DNA from: Alphaproteobacteria bacterium MarineAlpha5_Bin9
GTDB lineage: Bacteria; Pseudomonadota; Alphaproteobacteria; HIMB59; GCA-002718135
Assembly: GCA_002937895.1 (NCBI GenBank)
Contig: PTKV01000003.1
Span: 1-64,000 of the forward strand
Direction of reading: 5' to 3'
Length of the DNA stretch: 64,000 bases
The first letter of the stretch is position 1. Each line of letters starts with the position of its first letter. A model generated the notes under the pieces. That model made no database searches, was not told the origin of the DNA, and worked only from the letters and a program-made list of their open reading frames with translations. Shown here piece by piece: positions 27,361 through 35,537 of the stretch. The position numbers and the translations under genes are program-made.

Positions 27361-29092
27361 TTGTATTTAGAATTTTTCTTTGAATTATCCATTGTTGAGC
27401 GATAGATAAAATATTGTTCACTGTCCAATATAGAACCAAGCCAGCTGCAAAACCAGCTAAAACAAAAGTAAAAACAAATGGAAGTATTGCAAAAATTCTT
27501 GCTTGAGTTGGATCGGCTGGAGCTGGATTTAATTTTTGTTGAAGCCACATAGTAAATCCCATTAAGATAGGTAATATTCCTATATTAATTATTGATAATT
27601 GTGGCCAAACATCCCACTGAATTAAGCCAAAAATTGTCAGGATACCCAAAGGATCGGGAGCTGAAAGATCATTAATCCATCCATAAAATGGAGCATGATA
27701 CATTTCAATTGTTACAAAAAGCACTTTATAAAGTGAAAAGAAAATTGGAATTTGTAAAAAAATAGGTAGACATCCAGCTATTGGATTAGCGCCTTCTTTT
27801 TTGTAAAGAGCCATTAGTTCCTGTTGCATTTTTTGTCTATCATCTGGGTATATTTCTTTAAGTCTTTGCATTTCAGGCTGTAATTTTTTCATTTTAGCCA
27901 TTGATTTAAATGATGATTGAGCTAATGGAAAAAGAAATAATCTCATTAAAAATGTAAAAGCAATTATAGCTATTCCGAAATTACCCACTATTCCAAAGAA
28001 CCAATTGATTGAATAAAAAATTGGTTTAGTTAGAAAACTAAACATGCCCCAATCAATAGCATCATTAAATCTAGTTATATTAAATTTTTCTTCATATACA
28101 TTAAGAATTCTAAGAACTTTTGCTCCAGTAAAAACATTTCCATTAAAATTATATTCTGAATTTTTATTTAAATTAGTAGGCTTATCAAGATGTCTAGCAA
28201 TAAATATATCTCTACCTTTATTATAATGTTTGTATGAAATATCGATATCATTGTTTTCAGCAATTAGTGCTGTCATCCAATATTTATCAGTAAAACCTGA
28301 CCAACCTCCAACTAATTTTTGTTCACAATATTCTTTTTTAATATCTTCATTATCCGAGCATTCTTTTTTTATAGTTTTGTATTTTTCAGTCCATAATCTT
28401 TCACTAGACACACCTATTATTCCTTCATGCAAAATAAAAAAATCAATTGTTTTAGGTTTATTTATCCTTTTTATTGTTCTATAAGCTCTAATATTGATTT
28501 CTTTGTTACTATTATTTTCGACCTTTTGATTAATAGAAAACATGTAATCATCATCTATCTCAAAAATTAAATTAAAAGTAATATTATGATTATTTTTCCA
28601 TTTAAGAATAACTGGATTATTGGCGTCTAACAATTCGTTATTTGTTTCCCAAAGAGTATTTTCATTAGGCATCTCAATTTCTGAATTATTTGAAATCCAT
28701 TTAAACTCTATAAAATAAGGATAATTAGTATTGTCAGGATTTAATAAATCAATATTATTTGAATTATTATCTAAACTTTCTTTGTAATTTTTAAGGGTAA
28801 TATCATCTAAAAATCCTCCAACAAGATTAATAGATCCTTTAAGTGATTTAGTGTCAATTTTAACTCTCTTGTTATTAGCAGAAATAATCTCATCTTTCGA
28901 TTTTATAATTTCTTTATTGGAGTCAATTTGCTCGTTTAGAATATTAGATTGATTAGTTTCATCTCTATTTTCTTCTTTAGCTAATCTTTCATTTTGCTGA
29001 ACCATAGTGGGTTGAGGAAAGAAAATTTGAAAAAATATAATAATTAAAATTGAAAATCCTATTGCCAAAAAAATATTTTTTTGATCGTTCAT
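27347..29092 (-). CDS. yidC: Membrane protein insertase YidC
   Basis: Inserts and folds inner-membrane proteins alone or with Sec. The N-terminal helix (about residues 6-22) is followed by the large periplasmic beta-domain (about 55-355) of the Gram-negative long form, then the five-helix core (about 360-565) with PLAQSSFKSMAKMKKLQPEMQ forming the first cytoplasmic hairpin. 581 residues. In the rpmH-rnpA-yidD-yidC order. Confidence 0.96.
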   Translation of the reverse strand: MNDQKNIFLAIGFSILIIIFFQIFFPQPTMVQQNERLAKEENRDETNQSNILNEQIDSNKEIIKSKDEIISANNKRVKIDTKSLKGSINLVGGFLDDITLKNYKESLDNNSNNIDLLNPDNTNYPYFIEFKWISNNSEIEMPNENTLWETNNELLDANNPVILKWKNNHNITFNLIFEIDDDYMFSINQKVENNSNKEINIRAYRTIKRINKPKTIDFFILHEGIIGVSSERLWTEKYKTIKKECSDNEDIKKEYCEQKLVGGWSGFTDKYWMTALIAENNDIDISYKHYNKGRDIFIARHLDKPTNLNKNSEYNFNGNVFTGAKVLRILNVYEEKFNITRFNDAIDWGMFSFLTKPIFYSINWFFGIVGNFGIAIIAFTFLMRLFLFPLAQSSFKSMAKMKKLQPEMQRLKEIYPDDRQKMQQELMALYKKEGANPIAGCLPIFLQIPIFFSLYKVLFVTIEMYHAPFYGWINDLSAPDPLGILTIFGLIQWDVWPQLSIINIGILPILMGFTMWLQQKLNPAPADPTQARIFAILPFVFTFVLAGFAAGLVLYWTVNNILSIAQQWIIQRKILNTNEKG

Positions 29093-29349
29093 TGTTTTAT
29101 CCTTTTTGATATTTTTTCAGGAACAGGATCAAATCCACCATTACCTAAAGGATGACAAGAAGAAATTCTTTTAAAGGAAAGATAAAATCCAAAAATTATG
29201 CCATGTTTTTTAAATGCAATAATTGCATATTCTGAACAAGTAGGTAAAAATCTACAATTAGTTTTTATGTAAGGTGAAATAATTAATTGATAGATTTTAA
29301 TTAAAAATATTATTATTAAAGTAAGATATGAATTTAATTTTTTTAACAT
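29089..29349 (-). CDS. yidD: Membrane protein insertion efficiency factor YidD
   Basis: 86-residue protein with the family signature YQLIISPY followed by CRFLPTCSEYAIIAFKKHG and the SSCHPLGNGGFDPVP ending. An N-terminal amphipathic/hydrophobic helix places it at the inner membrane, where it aids YidC-dependent insertion. It overlaps rnpA by seven and yidC by four bases. Confidence 0.95.
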   Translation of the reverse strand: MLKKLNSYLTLIIIFLIKIYQLIISPYIKTNCRFLPTCSEYAIIAFKKHGIIFGFYLSFKRISSCHPLGNGGFDPVPEKISKRIKQ

Positions 29350-29678
29350 TTTGATATTAGTTTTTTTATTTCAATTTCTAAAGAAGAATGTTTCTTTTTT
29401 AGAATTGAAGACTTTGCTATTAACACATAATAATAATTTTTTTTACAACATTCTAGAATTATTTTTCTTGCTAACTCTCTCATTATTCTTTTAGCTTTAT
29501 TTCTTATGATTGCACTTCCAAGTTTTTTTGTTGCCGTAAAACCAAAAAAAGTAGCTTTGTTTAGTGAAATATCTTCAAGAATAATTAAATTAAATGAATC
29601 ACTTTTATAAAATTTACCTTTTTCTTTTATTTTTAAAAAAGTAGATCTTTTTTGAATTGTTTCTAATTTATGGGCCAT
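29343..29678 (-). CDS. rnpA: Ribonuclease P protein component
   Basis: Protein subunit of RNase P, which trims tRNA 5' ends. The 111-residue sequence is highly basic and contains the RNR-like helix AIIRNKAKRIMRELAR, the catalytic-RNA contact. It begins 11 bases after the rpmH stop, with a good Shine-Dalgarno (AAAGG, four bases before the ATG), one of the clearest in the window. Confidence 0.94.
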   Translation of the reverse strand: MAHKLETIQKRSTFLKIKEKGKFYKSDSFNLIILEDISLNKATFFGFTATKKLGSAIIRNKAKRIMRELARKIILECCKKNYYYVLIAKSSILKKKHSSLEIEIKKLISKC

Positions 29679-29689
29679 GTGGCCTTTAC

Positions 29690-29824
29690 TTATGTAGATA
29701 TTTTATTTCTTCCCCTGGATCTTCTTCTAGATATAATTTGTCTCCCAGTTTTTGATGACATCCTTGATCTAAATCCATGGCGTCTTTTTCTCACTAATTT
29801 ACTTGGTTGATAAGTTCTTTTCAT
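29690..29824 (-). CDS. rpmH: 50S ribosomal protein L34
   Basis: 44-residue, very basic ribosomal protein read on the minus strand: begins [18 protein letters not shown] and ends [10 protein letters not shown], an almost exact match to the L34 family. It is the promoter-proximal gene of rpmH-rnpA-yidD-yidC, a conserved block near the chromosome origin in many bacteria. Too short to appear in most ORF screens. Confidence 0.97.
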   Translation of the reverse strand: MKRTYQPSKLVRKRRHGFRSRMSSKTGRQIISRRRSRGRNKIST

Positions 29825-29847
29825 ATTATTAATTAAATATCTCTTTC

Positions 29848-29883
29848 AAAGGGGCTATTACGAATTGAAATAGAATAAGTCAA
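29848..29883 (-). promoter_or_regulatory. Putative promoter of the rpmH operon with GC-rich discriminator
   Basis: On the minus strand, TTGACT (29883-29878) and TAATAG (29860-29855) are spaced by exactly 17 bases, followed at once by CCCC, a GC-rich discriminator that stands out in this AT-rich DNA. Transcription would start near 29848, about 24 bases before the L34 ATG. Ribosomal-protein promoters with GC-rich discriminators are often under stringent control. The -10 is a weak match, so this is a prediction. Confidence 0.45.
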
Positions 29884-29907
29884 TATATATTATAATTTGT
29901 TTACATT

Positions 29908-30513
29908 TCAGGGAATAAGCCATTGATACTTGTTTTTAACTCTTTTAATTTTAATAATTAATCTACGATGCCCCAATGAAGATAAATATAACCATTCAAT
30001 TGATTTTATTTGATTAGTTATAACTGCAAAATGTTTATATCCATTTTCACTTTCTTCTTTATTGGGGTTTTTTCCTTTTAATTCTAAAGGTATTCCATCA
30101 GTTGGGTTCGAAACAATTGAGCTTGGAGGTAATTTACTTAAGTAGCATTTGCGGCTTGAAAATGAAGTTTTTTTCCAAGCTTCTTTAGTAATTTTATTTT
30201 TAAAATTGATTTTAGAAATAGTAAATATTTTAAGTTGAGTTTTTAATTTAGCATCATAAAATAAAAAAGAAGTATTCAGGTTCTTTTTTAAATTTTCAAT
30301 TTTATTTGATCTAATATCAGTATGGAAACTAATATTCATATTTTTTTTGTTAAATGAACGTAAAACTACAATTTTAGAAGATATTTTGTTGTTAGAGTCT
30401 AAATGATTAAATGATGGGGTACGAAAAGCATGCCCTCGTTGTGTTAGAGAAATATTAATTTCAGCTTGTATTTTTTTGAAAATTATATCAGGTTTGTTGT
30501 TTTCATTATCCAT
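29908..30513 (-). CDS. Pyridoxamine 5'-phosphate oxidase-family flavoprotein
   Basis: 201-residue split-barrel flavin-binding protein. The FMN-binding pattern is visible as KIVVLRSFNKKNMNISFHTDIRSNK near residues 45-70, and the C-terminal SLGHRRLIIKIKRVKNKYQWLIP matches the PNPOx tail, with the Arg-rich ending. Several PNPOx substrate residues look altered, so it is probably a relative of unknown substrate rather than PdxH itself. Divergent from the CCA-adding enzyme gene, 46 bases between starts. Confidence 0.78.
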   Translation of the reverse strand: MDNENNKPDIIFKKIQAEINISLTQRGHAFRTPSFNHLDSNNKISSKIVVLRSFNKKNMNISFHTDIRSNKIENLKKNLNTSFLFYDAKLKTQLKIFTISKINFKNKITKEAWKKTSFSSRKCYLSKLPPSSIVSNPTDGIPLELKGKNPNKEESENGYKHFAVITNQIKSIEWLYLSSLGHRRLIIKIKRVKNKYQWLIP

Positions 30514-30559
30514 TATTTATATTTAAATATATAGTAAATTTAAAAATAATGCATATCTT

Positions 30560-31348
30560 ATGATAAATAATTTTTTAAAAAATTGGCTATCCTTAGAAAT
30601 AATCTCAAAAATCACAAATTCATTTTTAAGTGAAGGATTAGACATACGATTTGTAGGGGGATGTGTAAGAGATTCTTTGCTAAATATAGAAAGTTTAGAT
30701 TTTGATTTGTGTGTAAATTGTTCACCATATCTTATAGAAGAAATACTATTAAAAAATAAACTATTATTTAATAATAAATGGAAAAAATATGGAAGTATTA
30801 ATATTTTAGATGAAAATTTATTTATACAAATAACATCTCTTAGAGAAGATTATAATCACTCAGGAAGAAAGGCAGATGTTAGATTTACTACAAATTTTAA
30901 AAAAGATGCATGCAGAAGAGATTTTTCATTTAATGCAATATATCTAACTCCAAATGGAGAAATAAGTGATTTTTTTGAAGGTATAAAAGATATTAAAGAG
31001 AATAAAGTAAGATTTATTGGAGATGCTCAACAAAGAATTGAGGAGGATTACCTAAGGATAGTTAGATATTATAGATTCTTAGCAATGTTTAAAACACCTA
31101 ACATAATTTTTGAATATCACGATATAATTTTGCAAAATTTAAAAAAATTAAGTTTAAATGTTTCTAATGATAAAATTTTAATTGAATTAGATAAAATGGC
31201 AAAAAATCCATATTCTATAAATTCATTTATGGATATTAATAATAGTTTAAAGAAAAATGTTTTAATTGAATATTTGATTCAAATTTGGACTCAGCAAAAT
31301 TTTGTTCGAGGATTAGATAAAATAAAATTGCAATTAAATAATTTTTAA
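30560..31348 (+). CDS. cca: CCA-adding tRNA nucleotidyltransferase, short form
   Basis: Class II nucleotidyltransferase that adds or repairs the 3' CCA of tRNA. Catalytic motifs are intact: FVGGCVRDSLL, the metal-binding DFDL, RRDFSFNA, and the base-selecting motif with EEDYLRIVRYYRFLA. It is only 262 residues, whereas alphaproteobacterial members are usually near 380-420; the C-terminal body/tail that grips the tRNA is nearly absent. The reading frame ends cleanly against trmL on the other strand with interlocked stops (TTAA at 31345-31348), so this looks like true shortening, not a frameshift visible here. A poly(A) polymerase-like role is possible. Confidence 0.85.
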   Translation: MINNFLKNWLSLEIISKITNSFLSEGLDIRFVGGCVRDSLLNIESLDFDLCVNCSPYLIEEILLKNKLLFNNKWKKYGSINILDENLFIQITSLREDYNHSGRKADVRFTTNFKKDACRRDFSFNAIYLTPNGEISDFFEGIKDIKENKVRFIGDAQQRIEEDYLRIVRYYRFLAMFKTPNIIFEYHDIILQNLKKLSLNVSNDKILIELDKMAKNPYSINSFMDINNSLKKNVLIEYLIQIWTQQNFVRGLDKIKLQLNNF

Positions 31349-31803
31349 AATTTTAAAATTTTTAACTGCTTACACGCTTCACTAACAGCTATAGCAGCTG
31401 CACTACTAACATTCAATGATCTTAAGTTTTTTTTCATTGGTATTTTTAATCTTATATCTACTAGTTCGTGTATTTTTGATGGAACTCCTGCACTTTCTCT
31501 TCCAAAAATTAAAATATCATTTTTTTTAAAATTATAATTATAATAATTCTTTTTTGCCTTAGTGGTTAATAGAATCAATCTAAATTTATTGATTTTAGTC
31601 CAATCAAAAAAAGAATTCCAATCATCATGCCTTTTATATTTAACTTCTTTAATATAATCCATTGCAGATCGTTTGAATTTTTTGTTATTAAAAATATAGC
31701 CAGTTGGCTCAATAATATCTACGGGGATACCAAAACATGCCCCTAATCTAAAAATATTACCAGTATTTTGAGGTATATCAGGCTCATATAGTGCAATTCT
31801 CAT
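31345..31803 (-). CDS. trmL: tRNA (cytidine/uridine-34 2'-O)-methyltransferase TrmL
   Basis: 152-residue SPOUT methyltransferase that methylates the wobble ribose of certain leucine tRNAs. The start YEPDIPQNTGNIFRL, the SAM-knot LIFGRESAGVP and LRSLNVSSAAAIAVSEA are diagnostic. Small single-domain dimeric form. It converges with the CCA enzyme gene and diverges from the beta-barrel locus by 70 bases. Confidence 0.94.
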   Translation of the reverse strand: MRIALYEPDIPQNTGNIFRLGACFGIPVDIIEPTGYIFNNKKFKRSAMDYIKEVKYKRHDDWNSFFDWTKINKFRLILLTTKAKKNYYNYNFKKNDILIFGRESAGVPSKIHELVDIRLKIPMKKNLRSLNVSSAAAIAVSEACKQLKILKF

Positions 31804-31873
31804 AAAAAAAAGATAAATGTTGATAATAAAAAACTATCATTATAGTTAATTTTAATAATTAAAAAAGATTTAT

Positions 31874-32764
31874 ATGAAATACTTAAAGTTTTTATTTTTA
31901 TTAATTTTATTTTTTACAAATTCAATTTTAGCTGACGATTCTAGCTCTACCAAACAATCTATAATTTCAAATATCACTAATTCTTTAGCAGTTGGATTAC
32001 AGAATGTTATAGGCGGAGAAGGAGATACTGAAGTTGCTATAGCTACTGGAGAAGATTACAAACCTGAAATATCAATAATGACAGTAAGACCTTTAACTGT
32101 TCACCCGGGAGTAGATGCGTGGTTTGTTCAATTACAATTTAATGAAACAAAAATTAGAGGAAAAGGAAGGTTTTCAATTAATACAGGTATAGGATATAGG
32201 AAGTTGTCTGAAAATAATAATTCTTTTACTGGGGCTAATTTGTTCATAGATTATGATGAAGAAGGTAATGCAAGATCTAGTGTTGGATTAGAGCTAAGAT
32301 CATCTGCGTTTGAAGCGCTTGCTAATTATTATTTTCCAATTTCAAATGCACAATCAGTAAATGGTTACAAGGAGAGAACTTTAGGGGGTTACGAAGTAAG
32401 TATAATTGGAGAAATTCCTTATATTCCTTGGGCTAACATAGTTGCTAATCACTATGAATGGTCTGCTGAAAAAAATTCTAAAGATCTCAAGGGTGACAAA
32501 ATAAGTATTGAACTAACTTTAACACCAAATTTTGTTGTTGAAGGTGGAATGAATGATAATAATATAGACGGAAATAATAATTTCTTAAAAGCTTTTTTTG
32601 TTTTTCCTGGCAGAGAAAATCAGTCTGCTTCTTCTAAACTTATTGGAGAGAAAGCTTTTTCATCTGATGATATGAGTCTAGAATTATTATCAAAAGTTAG
32701 ACGTTCTAACAAACAAGTTATTGAATCAGAAGGAACTGGTGTTGTTATGGCTAGAGCAGAATAG
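31874..32764 (+). CDS. Outer-membrane beta-barrel resembling the inverse autotransporter (intimin/invasin) beta-domain, no passenger
   Basis: 296 residues. A signal peptide ends near residue 21 (SILA, then DDSS). From about residue 65 the sequence follows the inverse autotransporter beta-domain pattern: alternating strands such as FSINTGIGYRK, an LFIDYDEEGN turn, VGLELRSSAFEALANYYFPIS, an ERTLGGYEVSIIGEIPYIPW strand pair and LTLTPNFVVEGGMNDN. After the barrel only about 30 residues remain, including KVRRSNKQVI, similar to the segment that normally enters the pore. Intimin-type proteins continue with Ig-like passenger domains; here there are none. The next gene, two bases on, encodes a separate secreted protein. 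The family call is from pattern memory, not a search. Confidence 0.72.
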   Translation: MKYLKFLFLLILFFTNSILADDSSSTKQSIISNITNSLAVGLQNVIGGEGDTEVAIATGEDYKPEISIMTVRPLTVHPGVDAWFVQLQFNETKIRGKGRFSINTGIGYRKLSENNNSFTGANLFIDYDEEGNARSSVGLELRSSAFEALANYYFPISNAQSVNGYKERTLGGYEVSIIGEIPYIPWANIVANHYEWSAEKNSKDLKGDKISIELTLTPNFVVEGGMNDNNIDGNNNFLKAFFVFPGRENQSASSKLIGEKAFSSDDMSLELLSKVRRSNKQVIESEGTGVVMARAE

Positions 32765-32766
32765 TT

Positions 32767-33459
32767 ATGCATAGCATTGTTATAAAGTTTTTCTTTTTTT
32801 TCTTTTTTTCTTATAATCTTTTCGCAGCAAGTGGTGAAGCAGATAAGTATGAAGTTACAATGAAAAAAGTTGAATTATGTACAAGTTCATCTTGTTCTTC
32901 TCCAACTGTTGTTGCCACAGGTTCCCAATCAGTTAATGTGGCAAGCTTATCTGCTGGTGCTGAAGCTGCAGCATTTGGCTCGACTAGCGGACTTCCTATA
33001 GGAACTTCTTTTACTCATTTAAGAGTTACTTTAAATAGATCTTTTACTATTGAAGGAGAAGTCAACGTAAGTGGTGATAATTGGTGTAGCACTGATTCTA
33101 GTGCTGCTGGAACAGCAACAGCTTTACATCGAGGAACTTTAAAAACTGATAATAGTCCAACAGATGGAACAGATCAAACTCTTTATTTGGCAGATGCTGC
33201 TACAAATTATGGTGATGGCAATGACATTACGATAAGTTATGCTAGTCCTTCTTCAGCAGTTTCGATTACAATAGGATCTCCATCTAGTAGTGAAGTTCAG
33301 CTAATTTATAAGTTAACTTCTACATATATTGCTGGACCAATAGCTCCAAAAATTAAAGTGAGTTTTGATACATCTACTGCTCTTGGGGCAGGAATAAGTG
33401 ATAGTAAATGTGAAATGTGGCCACAGGAACCTATTGTTACAATATCTCTTACTGAATAA
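32767..33459 (+). CDS. Secreted Ser/Thr/Ala-rich protein, possible surface partner of the beta-barrel
   Basis: 230 residues. A signal peptide (core IKFFFFFFFSYNLFA) predicts export. The mature part is rich in Ser, Thr, Ala and Gly, low in Lys, predicted mostly beta, and has four cysteines (ELCTSSSC, DNWCS, SKCEMW) that could form two disulfides. It starts two bases after the barrel gene, so expression is surely coupled. I recognise no named domain. Its composition is unlike the Lys/Asn/Ile-rich cytoplasmic proteins around it and resembles surface or fimbrial proteins. A role as the detached passenger of the barrel is inference. Confidence 0.75.
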   Translation: MHSIVIKFFFFFFFSYNLFAASGEADKYEVTMKKVELCTSSSCSSPTVVATGSQSVNVASLSAGAEAAAFGSTSGLPIGTSFTHLRVTLNRSFTIEGEVNVSGDNWCSTDSSAAGTATALHRGTLKTDNSPTDGTDQTLYLADAATNYGDGNDITISYASPSSAVSITIGSPSSSEVQLIYKLTSTYIAGPIAPKIKVSFDTSTALGAGISDSKCEMWPQEPIVTISLTE

Positions 33460-33529
33460 TCATAGAGATTTAAATAATTAATAAATTCTTTCTATTTAAT
33501 TTATATGAATTATATAATATTAAGATTTT

Positions 33530-34750
33530 ATGAATGAGCCAATCAATAAAAAAAAATATAAAAATTCATTTCTAAATTGGATTGAATTTAGGCTTCCTAT
33601 TATTTCTTATTTTGAAAAAGAATATGTAGATTATCCAATGCCTAAAAATTGCAATTATTTTTGGAGCTTTGGAGCTTTAGCTACAATTATACTAGTTGTT
33701 ATGATTGTTAGCGGAATTTTTTTAGCATTTAATTACACACCTCATGTGGATATGGCTTTTGGCAGTGTAGAAAGAATAATGAGAGATGTTAATTATGGTT
33801 GGTTACTTAGATATATCCATTCTAATGGAGCCTCTTTCTTTTTTATCGTTATTTATATTCATATAGTAAGGGGAATGTATTATGGATCTTATAAATATCC
33901 AAGAGAATTAAATTGGTTGCTAGGAGTTTTTATATATCTATTAATGATCGCAACAGCTTTTATGGGATATGTTCTTCCTTGGGGACAAATGTCTTATTGG
34001 GCAGCTACTGTAATAACAAATCTTTTTAGTGCTATTCCTCTTATTGGTGAGGGTCTTAAGATGTGGTTATTAGGTGACTATACTGTAGGAAATGCAACTT
34101 TAAATAGATTTTTTGCATTACATTATGTTTTCCCTTTTGTAATTCTGGGAGTAGTGGGACTACACGTAGCTGCAGTTCATGTGCATGGATCAAATAATCC
34201 GACAGGAGTAGATATTAAATCTAAAAAAGATACAGTTAACTTTTTTCCTTATATGATTATCAAAGACACTTTAGCATTTTGTGTATTTGGAGTTGTTATT
34301 TCTTCTGTCATTTTTTTCGGACCAAATTTAATGGCTGAAGTTGATAATTACATACCAGCTGATCCCTTGGTTACACCTGCTCATATAGTGCCTAATTGGT
34401 ATTTGGCCCCTTTTTATGCAATTCTTCGAGCTATTCCTGATAAATTAGGAGGTGTTGTTTTAATGCTTGGGGCTATAGCTATATTGTTTTTTTTACCATG
34501 GGTTGATCGCTCTAAAATAAGAAGTTGTAATTATAGACCTTTATTTAAATGGTTTACAATTTTATTTTTCGTTAATTTTTTTGCTCTTGGCTATGTAGGC
34601 ATGAAACCAGCTGAAGGTCTATATCTTCTAATAGCAAGAATAGGTTTATTATATTATTTTGGATATTTTATTATTATCGCCCCTTTTATTCATAGATTTG
34701 AAAAAACAAAAGAATTACCTGCAAGTATTAGTGATGTATTTTCAAAATAA
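33530..34750 (+). CDS. petB: Cytochrome b of the bc1 complex
   Basis: 406-residue membrane subunit that oxidises quinol at the Qo site. The four haem-ligating His are visible in helix B (RYIHSNGAS, YIHIVRG) and helix D (ALHYVFPF, LHVAAVHVHG). Eight membrane helices are expected. The Qo motif reads PNWY (near residue 288, bases 34396-34407) rather than the usual PEWY, so the conserved glutamate is replaced. No Rieske gene precedes it; upstream is the secreted-protein locus. The cytochrome c1 gene overlaps its end. Confidence 0.95.
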   Translation: MNEPINKKKYKNSFLNWIEFRLPIISYFEKEYVDYPMPKNCNYFWSFGALATIILVVMIVSGIFLAFNYTPHVDMAFGSVERIMRDVNYGWLLRYIHSNGASFFFIVIYIHIVRGMYYGSYKYPRELNWLLGVFIYLLMIATAFMGYVLPWGQMSYWAATVITNLFSAIPLIGEGLKMWLLGDYTVGNATLNRFFALHYVFPFVILGVVGLHVAAVHVHGSNNPTGVDIKSKKDTVNFFPYMIIKDTLAFCVFGVVISSVIFFGPNLMAEVDNYIPADPLVTPAHIVPNWYLAPFYAILRAIPDKLGGVVLMLGAIAILFFLPWVDRSKIRSCNYRPLFKWFTILFFVNFFALGYVGMKPAEGLYLLIARIGLLYYFGYFIIIAPFIHRFEKTKELPASISDVFSK

Positions 34751-35537
34751 TAAAAAGATATTTTTGATTTCTAAAGATTTTTTTAGACTTTTTTTAATTA
34801 TATTTTTAATATCTTTATTACCTCTTTATATAAATGCAAAAGAAAGTAGTAATACTGAAATGCCAAAACATGACTGGTCATTTAAGGGGGTCACTGGTGT
34901 TTTTGATAACGCATCAGTTCAAAGGGGGTTCAAGGTTTACAGAGAAGTTTGTGCTGTTTGTCATTCAATGAATTTGCTTTATTATCGTGATTTGATTGAT
35001 GTTGGATTTACAGAAGAAGAAATTAAAGTAATATCCTCAGAATACAAAGTTATTGATGGACCAAATGAAGAAGGAAGTATGTATGAAAGGCCTGCTATCC
35101 CATCAGATAGATTTGTAGATCCATATCTTAACAAGGAAGAAGCAAGAATAAGTAATAATGGATCTTACCCTCCTGATTTATCAGTAATTACTAAAGCACG
35201 AAAATATGGAGTTGATTATTTGCATAACTTACTAATGGGTTATTCTGAACCTCCTGAAAATTTTGAACTGGGGGATGGAATGTATTATAATTTGTGGATT
35301 GAGGGAAACCAAATAGCTATGCCTCAGCCTCTTTATGATGAGTCAGTTGAATATGATGATAAAACACCTAATGATCTAGAGCAATTATCTAGAGATCTAG
35401 TAACTTTTTTAGCATGGGCAGCTGAGCCGGAATTAGAAGAAAGGAAAAATTTAGGAATAAAAGTAATTCTTTTCTTTATACTTTTTGGTTTTTTAGTTTT
35501 TTTGGCAAAAATTAGATTATGGAGGGAAATTAATTAA
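34734..35537 (+). CDS. petC: Cytochrome c1 of the bc1 complex
   Basis: Accepts electrons from the Rieske protein and passes them to cytochrome c. An N-terminal signal peptide (LFLIIFLISLLPLYINA) is followed by the haem motif CAVCH, c1 landmarks YYRDLIDVGF and DLSVITKARKYG, the axial Met in NQIAMPQPL, and a C-terminal anchor (VILFFILFGFLVFLAKI) ending WREIN. I choose the ATG at 34734, inside the end of petB (17-base overlap), because longer frames would put 25 unrelated residues before the signal peptide. 267 residues. Its stop interlocks with that of ychF (TTAA at 35534-35537). Confidence 0.94.
   Translation: MYFQNNKKIFLISKDFFRLFLIIFLISLLPLYINAKESSNTEMPKHDWSFKGVTGVFDNASVQRGFKVYREVCAVCHSMNLLYYRDLIDVGFTEEEIKVISSEYKVIDGPNEEGSMYERPAIPSDRFVDPYLNKEEARISNNGSYPPDLSVITKARKYGVDYLHNLLMGYSEPPENFELGDGMYYNLWIEGNQIAMPQPLYDESVEYDDKTPNDLEQLSRDLVTFLAWAAEPELEERKNLGIKVILFFILFGFLVFLAKIRLWREIN

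Noticed and set aside
31832..31847. Inverted repeat AACTAT-CATT-ATAGTT in the trmL/barrel divergent gap
   Set aside because: Six-base arms of mostly A and T are expected by chance at this base composition. Kept only as a note.
34659..34733. Longer cytochrome c1 beginning inside petB
   Set aside because: It would place 25 unrelated residues before a normal signal peptide and deepen the overlap with petB.
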